Assembly (NCBI GenBank): GCA_027323595.1
Contig: DAHWBL010000381.1
Span: forward strand, 1-19,782
From: Acetobacteraceae bacterium
GTDB taxonomy: Bacteria > Pseudomonadota > Alphaproteobacteria > Acetobacterales > Acetobacteraceae
Direction: 5' to 3'
Length of the DNA stretch: 19,782 nucleotides
The notes beneath the pieces are model-generated. The model searched no databases. It had not been told where the DNA came from and was given only the letters and a program-made list of their open reading frames with translations. The translations under genes were made by a program, and so were the position numbers. Positions 8,054-15,678 of this stretch are shown piece by piece. The number at the start of each line of letters is the position of its first letter. The first letter of the stretch is position 1.

Positions 8054-8730
8054 GCATGGGGCGGGTGCTGCTGGTCGATGACGAGCCGCAGATTCTGCGC
8101 TTCCTCGTGCCGCTGCTCGAAACCGGCGGCTATGAGGCGGTGACCGCGGCCACCGCGCACGACGCGCTGCGCCTGGCCGCCGCGCGCCCGCCCGAGGCCA
8201 TCCTGCTCGATCTGGGCCTGCCCGACATGGAAGGGCAGGAATTGCTGCGCCGGCTGCGGGTGTTTTTCCACGGCGCCATCATCATCCTGTCGGCGCGCGA
8301 GAGCGCGGCGGAAAAAATCACCGCGCTCGACGCCGGGGCGGACGATTACGTCGAAAAACCCTTCGATGTCGGCGAATTGCTGGCCCGGCTGCGCGCAGCA
8401 CTCCGCCACGCCGCCCCGGACGCCACCACCGCGCCGGTGCTGCATCTGGGTGCCCTCGAACTCGACATGCCGCACCGCCGGGTGCGCCTCGCCGGCGAGA
8501 TCCTGGCCTTGACCCGTCGCGAATACGACCTGCTCACCCTGCTCGCCCGCCATGTCGGGCGGGTGGTCACGCACCGCCAGTTGCTGGTCGGCGTGTGGGG
8601 CCCCGCGCACGCCGAGGATGTGCAATATCTGCGCGTGCATGTCGGCCAGTTGCGCCGCAAGCTCGGCCCCGCCGCCGGCCTGCTCGCCACCGAGCCGGGT
8701 GTCGGCTACCGGCTGCTGGAAGGGGAGTAG
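8050..8730 (+). CDS. kdpE: KdpE, OmpR/PhoB-family response regulator of the kdp operon
   Basis: KdpE (226 aa) is the DNA-binding partner of KdpD. The receiver domain (about 1-118) has the acidic pair Asp10/Asp11, the phospho-acceptor Asp54 in LLDLGLPD, Ser81 in ILSAR and Lys103 in EKPF. The C-terminal winged helix (about 130-225) contains LTRREYDLL and the recognition helix YLRVHVGQLRRKL. The length and the ILSAR and ALDAGADDY stretches closely follow E. coli KdpE. The gene overlaps kdpD by 4 bp (ATGA), so the two are translationally coupled. Met3 is an alternative start. The likely target is the TTTATG direct repeat upstream of the kdp genes (682-748). No intrinsic terminator is visible after the stop, so read-through into the next gene is possible. 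Confidence 0.96.
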   Translation: MSMGRVLLVDDEPQILRFLVPLLETGGYEAVTAATAHDALRLAAARPPEAILLDLGLPDMEGQELLRRLRVFFHGAIIILSARESAAEKITALDAGADDYVEKPFDVGELLARLRAALRHAAPDATTAPVLHLGALELDMPHRRVRLAGEILALTRREYDLLTLLARHVGRVVTHRQLLVGVWGPAHAEDVQYLRVHVGQLRRKLGPAAGLLATEPGVGYRLLEGE

Positions 8731-8756
8731 AAAATCCCGTCCCGCGCGCGTAGGCT
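8728..8756 (+). promoter_or_regulatory. Weak candidate promoter for the exported hydrolase
   Basis: TAGAAA (8728-8733, overlapping the kdpE stop) and TAGGCT (8751-8756) are spaced 17 bp, with 4/6 and 3/6 matches to the sigma70 consensus. Transcription would start near 8763, about 27 bases before the ATG at 8790. The 59-bp gap between kdpE and the hydrolase contains nothing else recognisable. Read-through from kdpE is an alternative. Confidence 0.25.
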
Positions 8757-8789
8757 GGACGCAATAAAACGATCCAGGGAGTGGACGCG

Positions 8790-10088
8790 ATGGAACGACG
8801 CAACCTGCTGCGTACCGCAATGGCCGCCCCGGCGATGATGGCCGGAGCCGCGATGGCCGGCGAACCGGGCGAGCCCACCACCAAACGATTTGCCGAACAG
8901 CGCTGGACGCTCGACAACGTGATCCGCGCCAACGGCATCGACTGGGACCAGCCGCGCTCCATCTATCTCTCCGCGCCATGCGGCCCCGAGGCGAACGCGG
9001 ATTTCGCCATCATCCGTGCGCGCGTGCAGAAAATGGCCGATATCGGCCCGGCCTTCGAATCCACCGCCAAACGCCGCGAGGCGGCCGCCCGCGCCGCCGA
9101 GGCGCAAGGCGCGCTGGTCACCGCGCGCGACAATTTCTACATGGCCGCGGTGCATTACGGCGCCGCCGAATGGCCCTACGATGATTTCTCCGCCGCCCAT
9201 CTCGCGCTGCATCAGAAAAAGCGCGAATGTTTCGCCGACTATGCCCGCCTCGCGGACCACCGGATCGAGGCGGTCTCCGTGCCGTTCAAGGGAAAATCAA
9301 TTCCCGCCTGGCTGCATCTGCCCCCCGGCTATGCCGGCGGGCGCATCCCCATCATCATCTCCATCCCCGGCATGGACAGCTTCAAGGAGGCCGCGGTCGC
9401 GCTGTCCAACGACCGCTGGCTCGCCCGTGGCATGGGGGTGCTGGCCATCGACGGCCCGGGCCAGTACGAAAGCCCGCTGCTCGGCGTGTTCGTCTCGATG
9501 CAGAACTGGATCGACGCCGGCCCCGCCCTGGTCGATTGGCTGGTCGGCCGGCCAGAGGTGGACCCCGCGCGCATCGGGCTGACCGGCACCAGCTTCGGCA
9601 GCCTGTTCGCCACCATCGTCGCCGGCAACGAGCCGCGCATCGCCGCCACCTCGGTCATGTCCACCTGCCTCGAACCAGGTTGCCATACCATCTTCGAGGA
9701 AGCCTCGCCGACCTTCAAGAAACGCTTCATGTGGATGTCGAACTTCACCGACGAGGCGAAGTTCGATGAATTCGCCAAAACCCTGAGCTGGGAAGGCCAC
9801 GCGCAGAAAATCGCCAGGCCCTACATGGTGGTCGCCGGGCAGGCCGACGAACTCAGCCCGCTCGAATTCACCGACAAGATGTTCGGCCTCATGTCCGCGC
9901 CGCGCCTGCTCACGGTCTATGCCGATTCCCGCCATTCGGTGGGTGGCGTGCCGGCCGCCAATCTTGGCCCGTTCCCGCCCACCTTGATGGCGGACTGGAT
10001 GGCCGCCCGCCTCGCCGGCCGCCCGTTCGCCTCCGAGCGCTGGTTCATCGATCCGTCCGGGCGCGTCGCCAAGACCGCGTTCGGATAG
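8790..10088 (+). CDS. Exported alpha/beta hydrolase, resembling 2,6-dihydroxypseudooxynicotine hydrolase / FrsA-type esterases
   Basis: The 432-residue product is an alpha/beta hydrolase. The start at 8790 has AGGGAG eight bases upstream; a GTG at 8781 lies inside that site. The N-terminus MERRNLLRTAM, an Ala/Met-rich hydrophobic stretch and AMA before Gly24 look like a twin-arginine (Tat) signal peptide, so the mature enzyme is probably periplasmic. PGMDSFKE forms the oxyanion region, LAIDGPGQYE follows, and GTSFG carries nucleophile Ser268, with Asp353 (GQADE) and His382 (SRHSVGG) completing the triad. The spacing Ser-85-Asp-29-His and the final MADWMAARLAG are close to what I recall of 2,6-dihydroxypseudooxynicotine hydrolase (Ser217, Asp300, His329), a C-C bond hydrolase of nicotine breakdown. 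That family tie is from memory, and the real substrate is unknown. It precedes the Mo-hydroxylase operon by 98 bases. Confidence 0.75.
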   Translation: MERRNLLRTAMAAPAMMAGAAMAGEPGEPTTKRFAEQRWTLDNVIRANGIDWDQPRSIYLSAPCGPEANADFAIIRARVQKMADIGPAFESTAKRREAAARAAEAQGALVTARDNFYMAAVHYGAAEWPYDDFSAAHLALHQKKRECFADYARLADHRIEAVSVPFKGKSIPAWLHLPPGYAGGRIPIIISIPGMDSFKEAAVALSNDRWLARGMGVLAIDGPGQYESPLLGVFVSMQNWIDAGPALVDWLVGRPEVDPARIGLTGTSFGSLFATIVAGNEPRIAATSVMSTCLEPGCHTIFEEASPTFKKRFMWMSNFTDEAKFDEFAKTLSWEGHAQKIARPYMVVAGQADELSPLEFTDKMFGLMSAPRLLTVYADSRHSVGGVPAANLGPFPPTLMADWMAARLAGRPFASERWFIDPSGRVAKTAFG

Positions 10089-10116
10089 CCCATCTTCCCG
10101 GCTGCCCATCCCCCCG

Positions 10117-10131
10117 CTGCCCTGTTGGCAG
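10117..10131 (+). repeat. Short inverted repeat overlapping a -35 element
   Basis: CTGCC (10117-10121) and GGCAG (10127-10131) are perfect 5-bp arms around CTGTT. The right arm covers most of the putative -35 box TTGGCA at 10125-10130, so a protein bound here would block RNA polymerase. It may be an operator for an unseen regulator or chance; no matching copy is noted elsewhere in the window. Confidence 0.25.
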
Positions 10132-10153
10132 TGCGCCCGCATGCGCCTATCCT
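10125..10153 (+). promoter_or_regulatory. Sigma70-like promoter for the Mo-hydroxylase operon
   Basis: TTGGCA (10125-10130) and TATCCT (10148-10153) are separated by exactly 17 bp, with 4/6 matches each to the sigma70 consensus. Predicted transcription starts near 10160, giving a leader of about 27 bases with GGGAGG (10171-10176) ten bases before the ATG at 10187. The spacer contains the 8-bp palindrome CGCATGCG (10138-10145). The placement in the only sizeable gap between the hydrolase and the following five tightly packed genes supports it. Confidence 0.5.
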
Positions 10154-10186
10154 GCCGCCACTGGTGTTTGGGGAGGCCGCGAGACC

Positions 10187-11068
10187 ATGAAACCACCCGC
10201 CTTCAGCTATCACGACCCGGCCACCCTGGCCGAGGCGGTGGCGCTCGTCGCCACGCTCGACAATGCCCGCGTGCTCTCCGGCGGCCAGTCGCTGATGCCC
10301 ATGCTGAACATGCGCTATGTGCTGCCCGATCATCTGATCGACCTGCGCCGGATCAGCGAACTCGCCCATATCCGGCAGAGCGGCGGCGACATCGAGATCG
10401 GCGGCATGACCCGCCAGCGCGACATCGAATATTCCGACCTGATCGCCGCCAAACTGCCGCTGCTGCATGAGGCGATCCACTGGGTCGGCCACCGCCAGAC
10501 CCGCAATCGCGGCACCATCGGCGGCTCGCTGTGCCATCTCGATCCGGCCGCCGAAATGGTCGCGACCGTGGTCGCCTTCGACGCGACCCTGATCGCGCAA
10601 GGCCCCAGCGGCGTGCGCGAGATCGCAGCCTCGGACTGGACCCTCGGCTACATGACCCCCTCTCTCGCACCCGACGAAATCCTGACCGGTGTGCGCTTCA
10701 CGCCATGGCCCGACGGACATGGCGCCGCCTTCGTCGAATTCGCCCGCCGGCACGGCGATTTCGCCATCGCCTCGGCCGCCGCCATGCTGACCGCGGACGG
10801 CGCCGGGCGGATCACCCGCGCGGTGCTGACCATCGGCGGCGTCGGCCCCGCGCCGGTGCGCCTCACCGAAGCCGAACAGGGCCTGGTCGGCCAGCTCGCC
10901 AACGAGACCGCCTTCGCCGCCGCCGCCCGCCACGCCGCCGCCATCGAGGCGATCGGCGACGCGCTGGTGCCGGCGGAGTATCGCGCGCATCTCGCGGGCG
11001 TGATGGCAAAACGCGCGCTTGCCAAGGCCTGGTCGCGCATCGATGGAAAAGGGAAACTGGCGGCATGA
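10187..11068 (+). CDS. FAD-binding (medium) subunit of a molybdenum hydroxylase, CoxM/CutM family
   Basis: This 293-residue protein is the flavin subunit of a three-part xanthine-oxidase-family hydroxylase; it passes electrons from the 2Fe-2S subunit to an acceptor. It has the two FAD-binding motifs of the PCMH-type fold, GGQSLMP at residues 32-38 and NRGTIGGS at 107-114, followed by a CoxM-type C-terminal domain. The length is normal for the family (about 285-295). The start has a strong GGGAGG site ten bases upstream and is first behind a predicted promoter. The stop overlaps the ATG of the 2Fe-2S subunit by 4 bp (ATGA). The order medium-small-large matches coxMSL, but the large subunit lacks the CO dehydrogenase signature, so no cox name is given. 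Substrate unknown. Confidence 0.92.
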   Translation: MKPPAFSYHDPATLAEAVALVATLDNARVLSGGQSLMPMLNMRYVLPDHLIDLRRISELAHIRQSGGDIEIGGMTRQRDIEYSDLIAAKLPLLHEAIHWVGHRQTRNRGTIGGSLCHLDPAAEMVATVVAFDATLIAQGPSGVREIAASDWTLGYMTPSLAPDEILTGVRFTPWPDGHGAAFVEFARRHGDFAIASAAAMLTADGAGRITRAVLTIGGVGPAPVRLTEAEQGLVGQLANETAFAAAARHAAAIEAIGDALVPAEYRAHLAGVMAKRALAKAWSRIDGKGKLAA

Positions 11069-11577
11069 GCTGGGGCGAATCACGAACGATCACGCTGACG
11101 GTCAACGGCACCAGCTACACCCGCGAGGTGGAGGTGCGCTTCCATCTCGCCGATGTGCTGCGCCACGAACTCGGCCTCACCGGCACCCATCTGGGCTGCG
11201 AACACGGCGTCTGCGGCGCCTGCACCGTGCTGATCAACGGCCGCAGCGCGCGCTCCTGCCTGATGCTCGCGGTGCAGGCTGATGGCGCTGAGATCACCAC
11301 CATCGAGGGCATCGCCGACATCGACGGCCCGCACGCCGGCGGCCTGCATCCCCTGCAGGAGGCATTTCGCGAGTTTCACGGCCTGCAATGCGGCTTTTGC
11401 ACGCCCGGCATGCTCACCACATTGATCGAGCTGCTGCGCGACAACCCCGCGCCGACCGAGGAGGAGGTGCGCATCGCCATCTCGGGCAATCTCTGCCGCT
11501 GCACCGGCTACCAGGGCATCGTCGATGCCGCGCTCGCCACCGCGAAAAACCTGCGCGAGGCCACGGCGCCGGCATGA
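11065..11577 (+). CDS. 2Fe-2S (small) subunit of a molybdenum hydroxylase, CoxS/CutS family
   Basis: The 170-residue protein carries both iron-sulfur clusters of the hydroxylase. Cluster one is bound by Cys45, Cys50, Cys53 and Cys65 in a plant-ferredoxin fold (GCEHGVCGACTV). Cluster two is bound by Cys109, Cys112, Cys144 and Cys146 in an alpha-helical domain (QCGFCTPGM and NLCRCTGYQ). All eight ligands are present. It relays electrons from the Mo centre to the FAD subunit. The start at 11065 overlaps the stop of the FAD subunit, and its own stop overlaps the start of the Mo subunit, both as ATGA, indicating coupled translation and fixed stoichiometry. The frame stays open far upstream, but that extension lies over the previous gene and is Arg-rich nonsense. 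Confidence 0.95.
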   Translation: MSWGESRTITLTVNGTSYTREVEVRFHLADVLRHELGLTGTHLGCEHGVCGACTVLINGRSARSCLMLAVQADGAEITTIEGIADIDGPHAGGLHPLQEAFREFHGLQCGFCTPGMLTTLIELLRDNPAPTEEEVRIAISGNLCRCTGYQGIVDAALATAKNLREATAPA

Positions 11578-13919
11578 CCGGGCAGATCGGCGCCCGACAC
11601 CCCCGGCTTGAAGACGGGCCGCTGCTGCGCGGGCTCGGTCGTTTCCTGGACGACATCCCAGCGCCTGGCGCGCTGCACGCCGCCTTCGTGCGCAGCCCGC
11701 ACCCCAACGCGGCGATCGAGCGCATCGATCCATCCGCGGCCCTGGCACTGCCCGGCGTTCGCGCGGTGGTGACACTGGACGATCTGCGCCCGCATCTGGC
11801 GCGCACGCGCATGCCGCTCGGCTTCCGATCCTCCAAACTGCCGCCCACCGTCACCGCCTCGGTCCTGGCCGACGGCGAGGTCGCCTTCGTCGGCCAGGCG
11901 ATCGCCATCGTGCTCGCTGAAACCAGGCATCTCGCGGAGGACGGCGTGGCCGCCGTCAGCATCGACTACACCACCCGCCCGGCCCTGGTGGATTGCCGCG
12001 ACGCGCTGCTGCCCAACCCGCCGATGGTGCGCGCGGACCATCCGCACGCGGTGGTCGCCCGCTTCGCGCTCGGCTACGGCGACACCGACGCCGCCTTCGC
12101 CAACGCCGCCTGCGTGGTGCATGAAAACCTGTTCCAGCATCGCGGCGGCGCCCACCCCATCGAGCCGCGCGGCATTCTCGCCCGCTACGACCACGCCGAG
12201 GAAAATCTGTCGGTGTGGTCATCGACGCAGATGCCGCATGAGCTTTTCTACATGGCCTGCGAGGTACTCGGGCTCGACGAGAACCGGTTGAAACTCGCCA
12301 CACCCGAGGTCGGCGGCGGCTTTGGTGCGAAATATGCCGTCTATCCCGAGGAACTCGCCATCATCGCCACCGCGCGCATGCTTCGTCGCGAGGTGAAATG
12401 GGTCGAGGACCGGCGCGAACATTTCATCGGCTCGATCCAGGAACGCGACCAGTACTGGGACGTGTCGCTCGCGCTCGACGCCGATGGCCGCATCCGCGGG
12501 TTGCGCGGCAGCCTGATCCACGATCAGGGCGCCTACACCATGCAGGACGTGAACGTCGCCTACAATGCCGGCACCGCGGTCGCCGGACCGTATCTGGTGC
12601 CGGCTTTCCATCTGGACATCGTTGCAGTGCAGACCAACAAGACCCCGGTTCTGACCGTGCGCGGCGCGGGCTATCCGCAGGCCTGCTTCACCATGGAGCG
12701 GCTGATGGATGCCGCCGCCGCCAGGCTCGGCATGGATCGCGCGGCGCTACGCCGACACAATCTCGTACCACCCGAAAAGATGCCGTACGAAAAACCGCTG
12801 AAGGCACGCTCCGGCGCGCCGATCTGGTACGATTGCGGGGATTATCCGGCCTGCCAGGACGAACTGCTCGAAGCCGCGGACTGGAACGGCTTTGCCGCCC
12901 GACAGCAGGTCGCGCGCGCGGCCGGAAAATATCGCGGCATCGGCATCGCCCACGGCGTCAAGGGCACCGGGCGCGGACCGTTCGAATCCGCCCTCGTGCG
13001 GGTCATGCCCTCGGGCCGTGTCAGCGTGTTCACCGGCGCGGCGGTGATGGGGCAGGGGCTGGCCACCGCGCTGGCCCAGGTCTGCGCCGACCAACTTGGA
13101 GTTTCTCCCGAAAAAATCAGCGTGATCGCCGGCGACACCCGCACGATCACCCTCGGCCTCGGCGGCTTCGGCAGCCGCCAGTTGGTGATGGCCGGCTCCT
13201 CGGTGCAGCTCGCGGCGAAGGCGGTCGCGGTCAAGCTGCGCAAGATGGCCTCGCACATGATCGAGGCGGACGAGAACGATCTCGTGCTCACCGACGGATT
13301 TGTCCACGTCATCGGCACGCCGCCGGCCGCCGGCAAGACCATCGGCGACATCGCCAACGTCCTGCGCGGCTCGCCAGGTGCCGGCCTGCCCGCCGATATC
13401 GAGCCGGGCAGCGACGCCCACGTCAATTTTCGCAGTGACCAACTGGCCTATGCCAATGTGTGCCACATCGCCGAGGTCGAGGTCGATCCGGAAACCGGCG
13501 GCGTGGACATCATCGCCTACACCGCCATGCAGGACAGCGGCGTGCTGATCAATCCGCTGATCGTGGATGGCCAGGTCCATGGCAGCATCGCCCACGGCAT
13601 CGGCAACGCGCTGTTCGAATGGATGGGCTACGACGCGGACGGCCAGCCGGTGACCACCAATCTCGCCGATTATCTGCTCGCCGGCGCGACCGACGTGCCG
13701 CGCATGCGCACGCTCTATCGCCAGACACCATCGCCGCTCAATCCGCTCGGTGCCAAGGGCGTCGGCGAGGTGAGCACGGTGCCGGTCGCCGCCGCCATCA
13801 TCTCGGCGATCGAACATGCGCTGGCACCGTTTGGCGCACACCTCGCGCAGGCACCGATTTCACCCGCGCAGATACTGGCAACTCTGCAAGCAGGAGGTGC
13901 CGCGCATGGCCCGGCTTGA
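11574..13919 (+). CDS. Molybdopterin-binding (large, catalytic) subunit of a molybdenum hydroxylase
   Basis: The 781-residue catalytic subunit belongs to the xanthine dehydrogenase / CO dehydrogenase large-chain family. Visible landmarks: an N-terminal hammerhead-type domain (about 15-130), EPRG at 197-200, GGGFGAK at 247-253, VRGAGYP at 362-368, MGQG at 492-495 and the catalytic Glu732 in KGVGE. The active-site loop is VRGAGYPQA, not the AYRCSFR loop with the Cu-binding Cys of true CO dehydrogenase, and it also differs from the usual AYRGAGRPE loop. The enzyme should therefore hydroxylate an organic substrate, plausibly a heteroaromatic ring or aldehyde; the neighbouring NicC-like enzyme favours the former. 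No signal peptide is seen, so it is probably cytoplasmic. The start at 11574 overlaps the previous stop by ATGA; translation is probably coupled, as only a distant GAGG is present. Confidence 0.93.
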   Translation: MTGQIGARHPRLEDGPLLRGLGRFLDDIPAPGALHAAFVRSPHPNAAIERIDPSAALALPGVRAVVTLDDLRPHLARTRMPLGFRSSKLPPTVTASVLADGEVAFVGQAIAIVLAETRHLAEDGVAAVSIDYTTRPALVDCRDALLPNPPMVRADHPHAVVARFALGYGDTDAAFANAACVVHENLFQHRGGAHPIEPRGILARYDHAEENLSVWSSTQMPHELFYMACEVLGLDENRLKLATPEVGGGFGAKYAVYPEELAIIATARMLRREVKWVEDRREHFIGSIQERDQYWDVSLALDADGRIRGLRGSLIHDQGAYTMQDVNVAYNAGTAVAGPYLVPAFHLDIVAVQTNKTPVLTVRGAGYPQACFTMERLMDAAAARLGMDRAALRRHNLVPPEKMPYEKPLKARSGAPIWYDCGDYPACQDELLEAADWNGFAARQQVARAAGKYRGIGIAHGVKGTGRGPFESALVRVMPSGRVSVFTGAAVMGQGLATALAQVCADQLGVSPEKISVIAGDTRTITLGLGGFGSRQLVMAGSSVQLAAKAVAVKLRKMASHMIEADENDLVLTDGFVHVIGTPPAAGKTIGDIANVLRGSPGAGLPADIEPGSDAHVNFRSDQLAYANVCHIAEVEVDPETGGVDIIAYTAMQDSGVLINPLIVDGQVHGSIAHGIGNALFEWMGYDADGQPVTTNLADYLLAGATDVPRMRTLYRQTPSPLNPLGAKGVGEVSTVPVAAAIISAIEHALAPFGAHLAQAPISPAQILATLQAGGAAHGPA

Positions 13920-14469
13920 ACTGCCCGATGCCGCCTCGATGAACGCCGAACAGCGCGACGTGCATGACGAGGCAGCCGCCGGCCTGCGCGGACGCGCCCC
14001 CGCGCCGCTCACCGCCTGGATCAGACATCCCGAACTTGCCCGCCGCGCGCAGCGTCTTGGCGAATTGATGCGCTACGGCTCAGCGCTGCCACCGCATTTG
14101 TCCGAGCTCGCGATCCTGGTCACCGCGCGCCATTGGACCTCGCATTACGAATGGAAAATCCACAAGGAGGCAGCGCTCAAGGCCGGTCTAGCCGCGTCAG
14201 CGATCGCCGCCATCGCCGCCGACACGACACCCGAATTCGACGACGAGAAAGCCACCATCGTCTACCAGGTGAGCACCACGCTGCTGCGCCAGCACCGCCT
14301 CGACGACGCGCTCTATCGCGCCGGCATCGATGCTCTGGGTGAGCGCGCGATGGTCGATCTGGTCGGGGTGCTCGGCTATTACGGGCTGGTCTCGATGACC
14401 CTGAACTGCTTCGAGATCGGCCTGCCCGATGCCTTCCAGCCCGAGCTGGCGGAGCCACACGACAGATGA
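13906..14469 (+). CDS. Carboxymuconolactone decarboxylase (AhpD-like) family protein
   Basis: The 187-residue protein has the helical carboxymuconolactone-decarboxylase fold signature: a segment SELAILVTARHWTSHYEW at residues 66-83 with Glu67, Glu82 and His86 as likely active-site residues, and a second conserved segment LVGVLGYYGLVSMTLN near the C-terminus. It has no CxxC pair, so it is not an AhpD-type peroxidase reductant; the only cysteine seen follows LN. The start at 13906 has a near-perfect AGGAGG (13892-13897) eight bases upstream, inside the end of the Mo-subunit gene, which it overlaps by 14 bp. Proteins of this subgroup are commonly found in aromatic-degradation clusters without a known reaction. 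Here it may decarboxylate or isomerise a ring-derived acid made by its neighbours; this is inference. Confidence 0.85.
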   Translation: MARLELPDAASMNAEQRDVHDEAAAGLRGRAPAPLTAWIRHPELARRAQRLGELMRYGSALPPHLSELAILVTARHWTSHYEWKIHKEAALKAGLAASAIAAIAADTTPEFDDEKATIVYQVSTTLLRQHRLDDALYRAGIDALGERAMVDLVGVLGYYGLVSMTLNCFEIGLPDAFQPELAEPHDR

Positions 14470-14488
14470 GCCAAACGGGAAAGACGCC

Positions 14489-15637
14489 ATGAACCGACGG
14501 CCAACAATCGGAATCGTCGGCGCCGGCATCGGCGGCCTGGCGCTGGCATCCATGCTGATCGCGCGCGGCTTTTCGGTGCGCGTGTTCGAGCAGGCGCACC
14601 AGTTCTCCCGGCTCGGCGCCGGCATCCAGATGGCCCCGAACCCGATCGCGGTGCTGCGCGGAATGGGGCTCGAATCCCGACTGCGCGAGGTCGCCTTCGC
14701 GCCGGTCTCGCTGCTCAACCGTGAGCACGACACCGGCAACGTGACCAACGAGGTGATCGCCGGCCCAACTTTCGAGGCGCGCTACGGCGTGCCCTATCTG
14801 GCCATGCACCGCGCCGACCTGCATCGGCTTCTCGCCAGCCTGGTGCCCGACAACGTGATCGCGTTCGATCACAAACTCGCCGCCGTCGAATATGGCGCAT
14901 CGGACGTGACGCTGCGCTTCACCGACGGAACCGACGCCACGGTGGACGCGCTGGTCGGCGCCGATGGCGTGCATTCGGTGGTGCGTTCCTCGTTCCTCGG
15001 CGAGGAGGAACCGCGCTACAGCGGGCGCATCGCCTATCGCGCGGTGTTCCCCGCCTCCCTGCTCGGCGATGACCAGATCAATCTGTCGCGCACCAAATGG
15101 TGGGGGCCGGACCGCCACATCGTCATCTATTACATCACCGCCGCGCGCGATGAGATCTATTTCGTCACCAGCCAACCCGAAGACGCCACCTGGCTCACCC
15201 CGGAATCATGGTCCACCCGCGGCGACATGGCCGCACTGCGCCAGGACTTCGCTGAATTTCACCCAGATGTCCGCAAAGTCCTGAACGCCTGTCCGGACGC
15301 ATTCAAATGGGCGCTGATGGAACGCGACCCCTTCTCGCACTGGACCGAGCGGCGCGTCGCATTGCTCGGCGATGCCTGCCATCCGATGCCGCCCTACATG
15401 GCGCAGGGGGCCGCGATGGCGCTGGAGGACGCGGCGATCCTGGCGCGCTGCCTGCAGACCATGCAGGCCGACAATTTCGCCGAGGCTTTCCAACTCTACG
15501 AGGCCATCCGCAAACCACGCGCGACGCAGATTCAGCAGCGCTCGCGCACCAACAACTGGCTGCGCCAGCAGACCAGCACCGAATGGGTCTATGGATACGA
15601 TGCCTGGAACGTGCCGCTGGAACGCCCGGCCGCGTGA
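14489..15637 (+). CDS. FAD-dependent aromatic hydroxylase, NicC-like (6-hydroxynicotinate 3-monooxygenase family)
   Basis: The 382-residue flavoprotein is a class A monooxygenase. It has the FAD dinucleotide motif GAGIGG (11-16), GADGVHS near 160, and the second flavin motif GDACHPMPP (294-302). Recalled Pseudomonas NicC matches in detail: KWW plus DRH before YY at 203-215, RDEIYFVTSQP near 220, MAQGAAMALEDAA after 302, and a WVYGYD ending near 370. NicC decarboxylates and hydroxylates 6-hydroxynicotinate to 2,5-dihydroxypyridine with NADH and O2. The counterparts of NicC His211 (His210) and Tyr215 (Tyr214) are kept, but His47 is Gln47 and Cys202 is Arg201, so the substrate may differ. GGGAAAG upstream supports the start, 19 bases after the previous gene; an in-frame upstream extension overlaps that gene and is rejected. 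Salicylate hydroxylase is the main alternative call. Confidence 0.85.
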   Translation: MNRRPTIGIVGAGIGGLALASMLIARGFSVRVFEQAHQFSRLGAGIQMAPNPIAVLRGMGLESRLREVAFAPVSLLNREHDTGNVTNEVIAGPTFEARYGVPYLAMHRADLHRLLASLVPDNVIAFDHKLAAVEYGASDVTLRFTDGTDATVDALVGADGVHSVVRSSFLGEEEPRYSGRIAYRAVFPASLLGDDQINLSRTKWWGPDRHIVIYYITAARDEIYFVTSQPEDATWLTPESWSTRGDMAALRQDFAEFHPDVRKVLNACPDAFKWALMERDPFSHWTERRVALLGDACHPMPPYMAQGAAMALEDAAILARCLQTMQADNFAEAFQLYEAIRKPRATQIQQRSRTNNWLRQQTSTEWVYGYDAWNVPLERPAA

Positions 15638-15678
15638 CGACATAATTCAATAAACTCCAGCGCAGGAAACGAGTTTTC

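Noticed and set aside
8731..8789. Transcription terminator after kdpE
   Set aside because: No GC stem followed by a T tract is visible in the gap.
8790..10088. N-formylmaleamate deformylase (NicD) to complete a nicotinate pathway
   Set aside because: The protein is much longer (432 residues), carries a Tat-type signal and has the DGPGQ-type motifs of a different alpha/beta hydrolase subgroup.
10187..13919. Aerobic carbon monoxide dehydrogenase (coxMSL)
   Set aside because: Gene order and folds fit, but the large subunit lacks the AYRCSFR loop with the Cu-binding Cys, so CO oxidation is not supported.
10187..13919. Nicotinate dehydrogenase NicAB
   Set aside because: NicAB is a two-subunit enzyme whose large subunit carries cytochrome c domains and which has no FAD subunit; here a FAD subunit is present and no CxxCH haem motif is seen.
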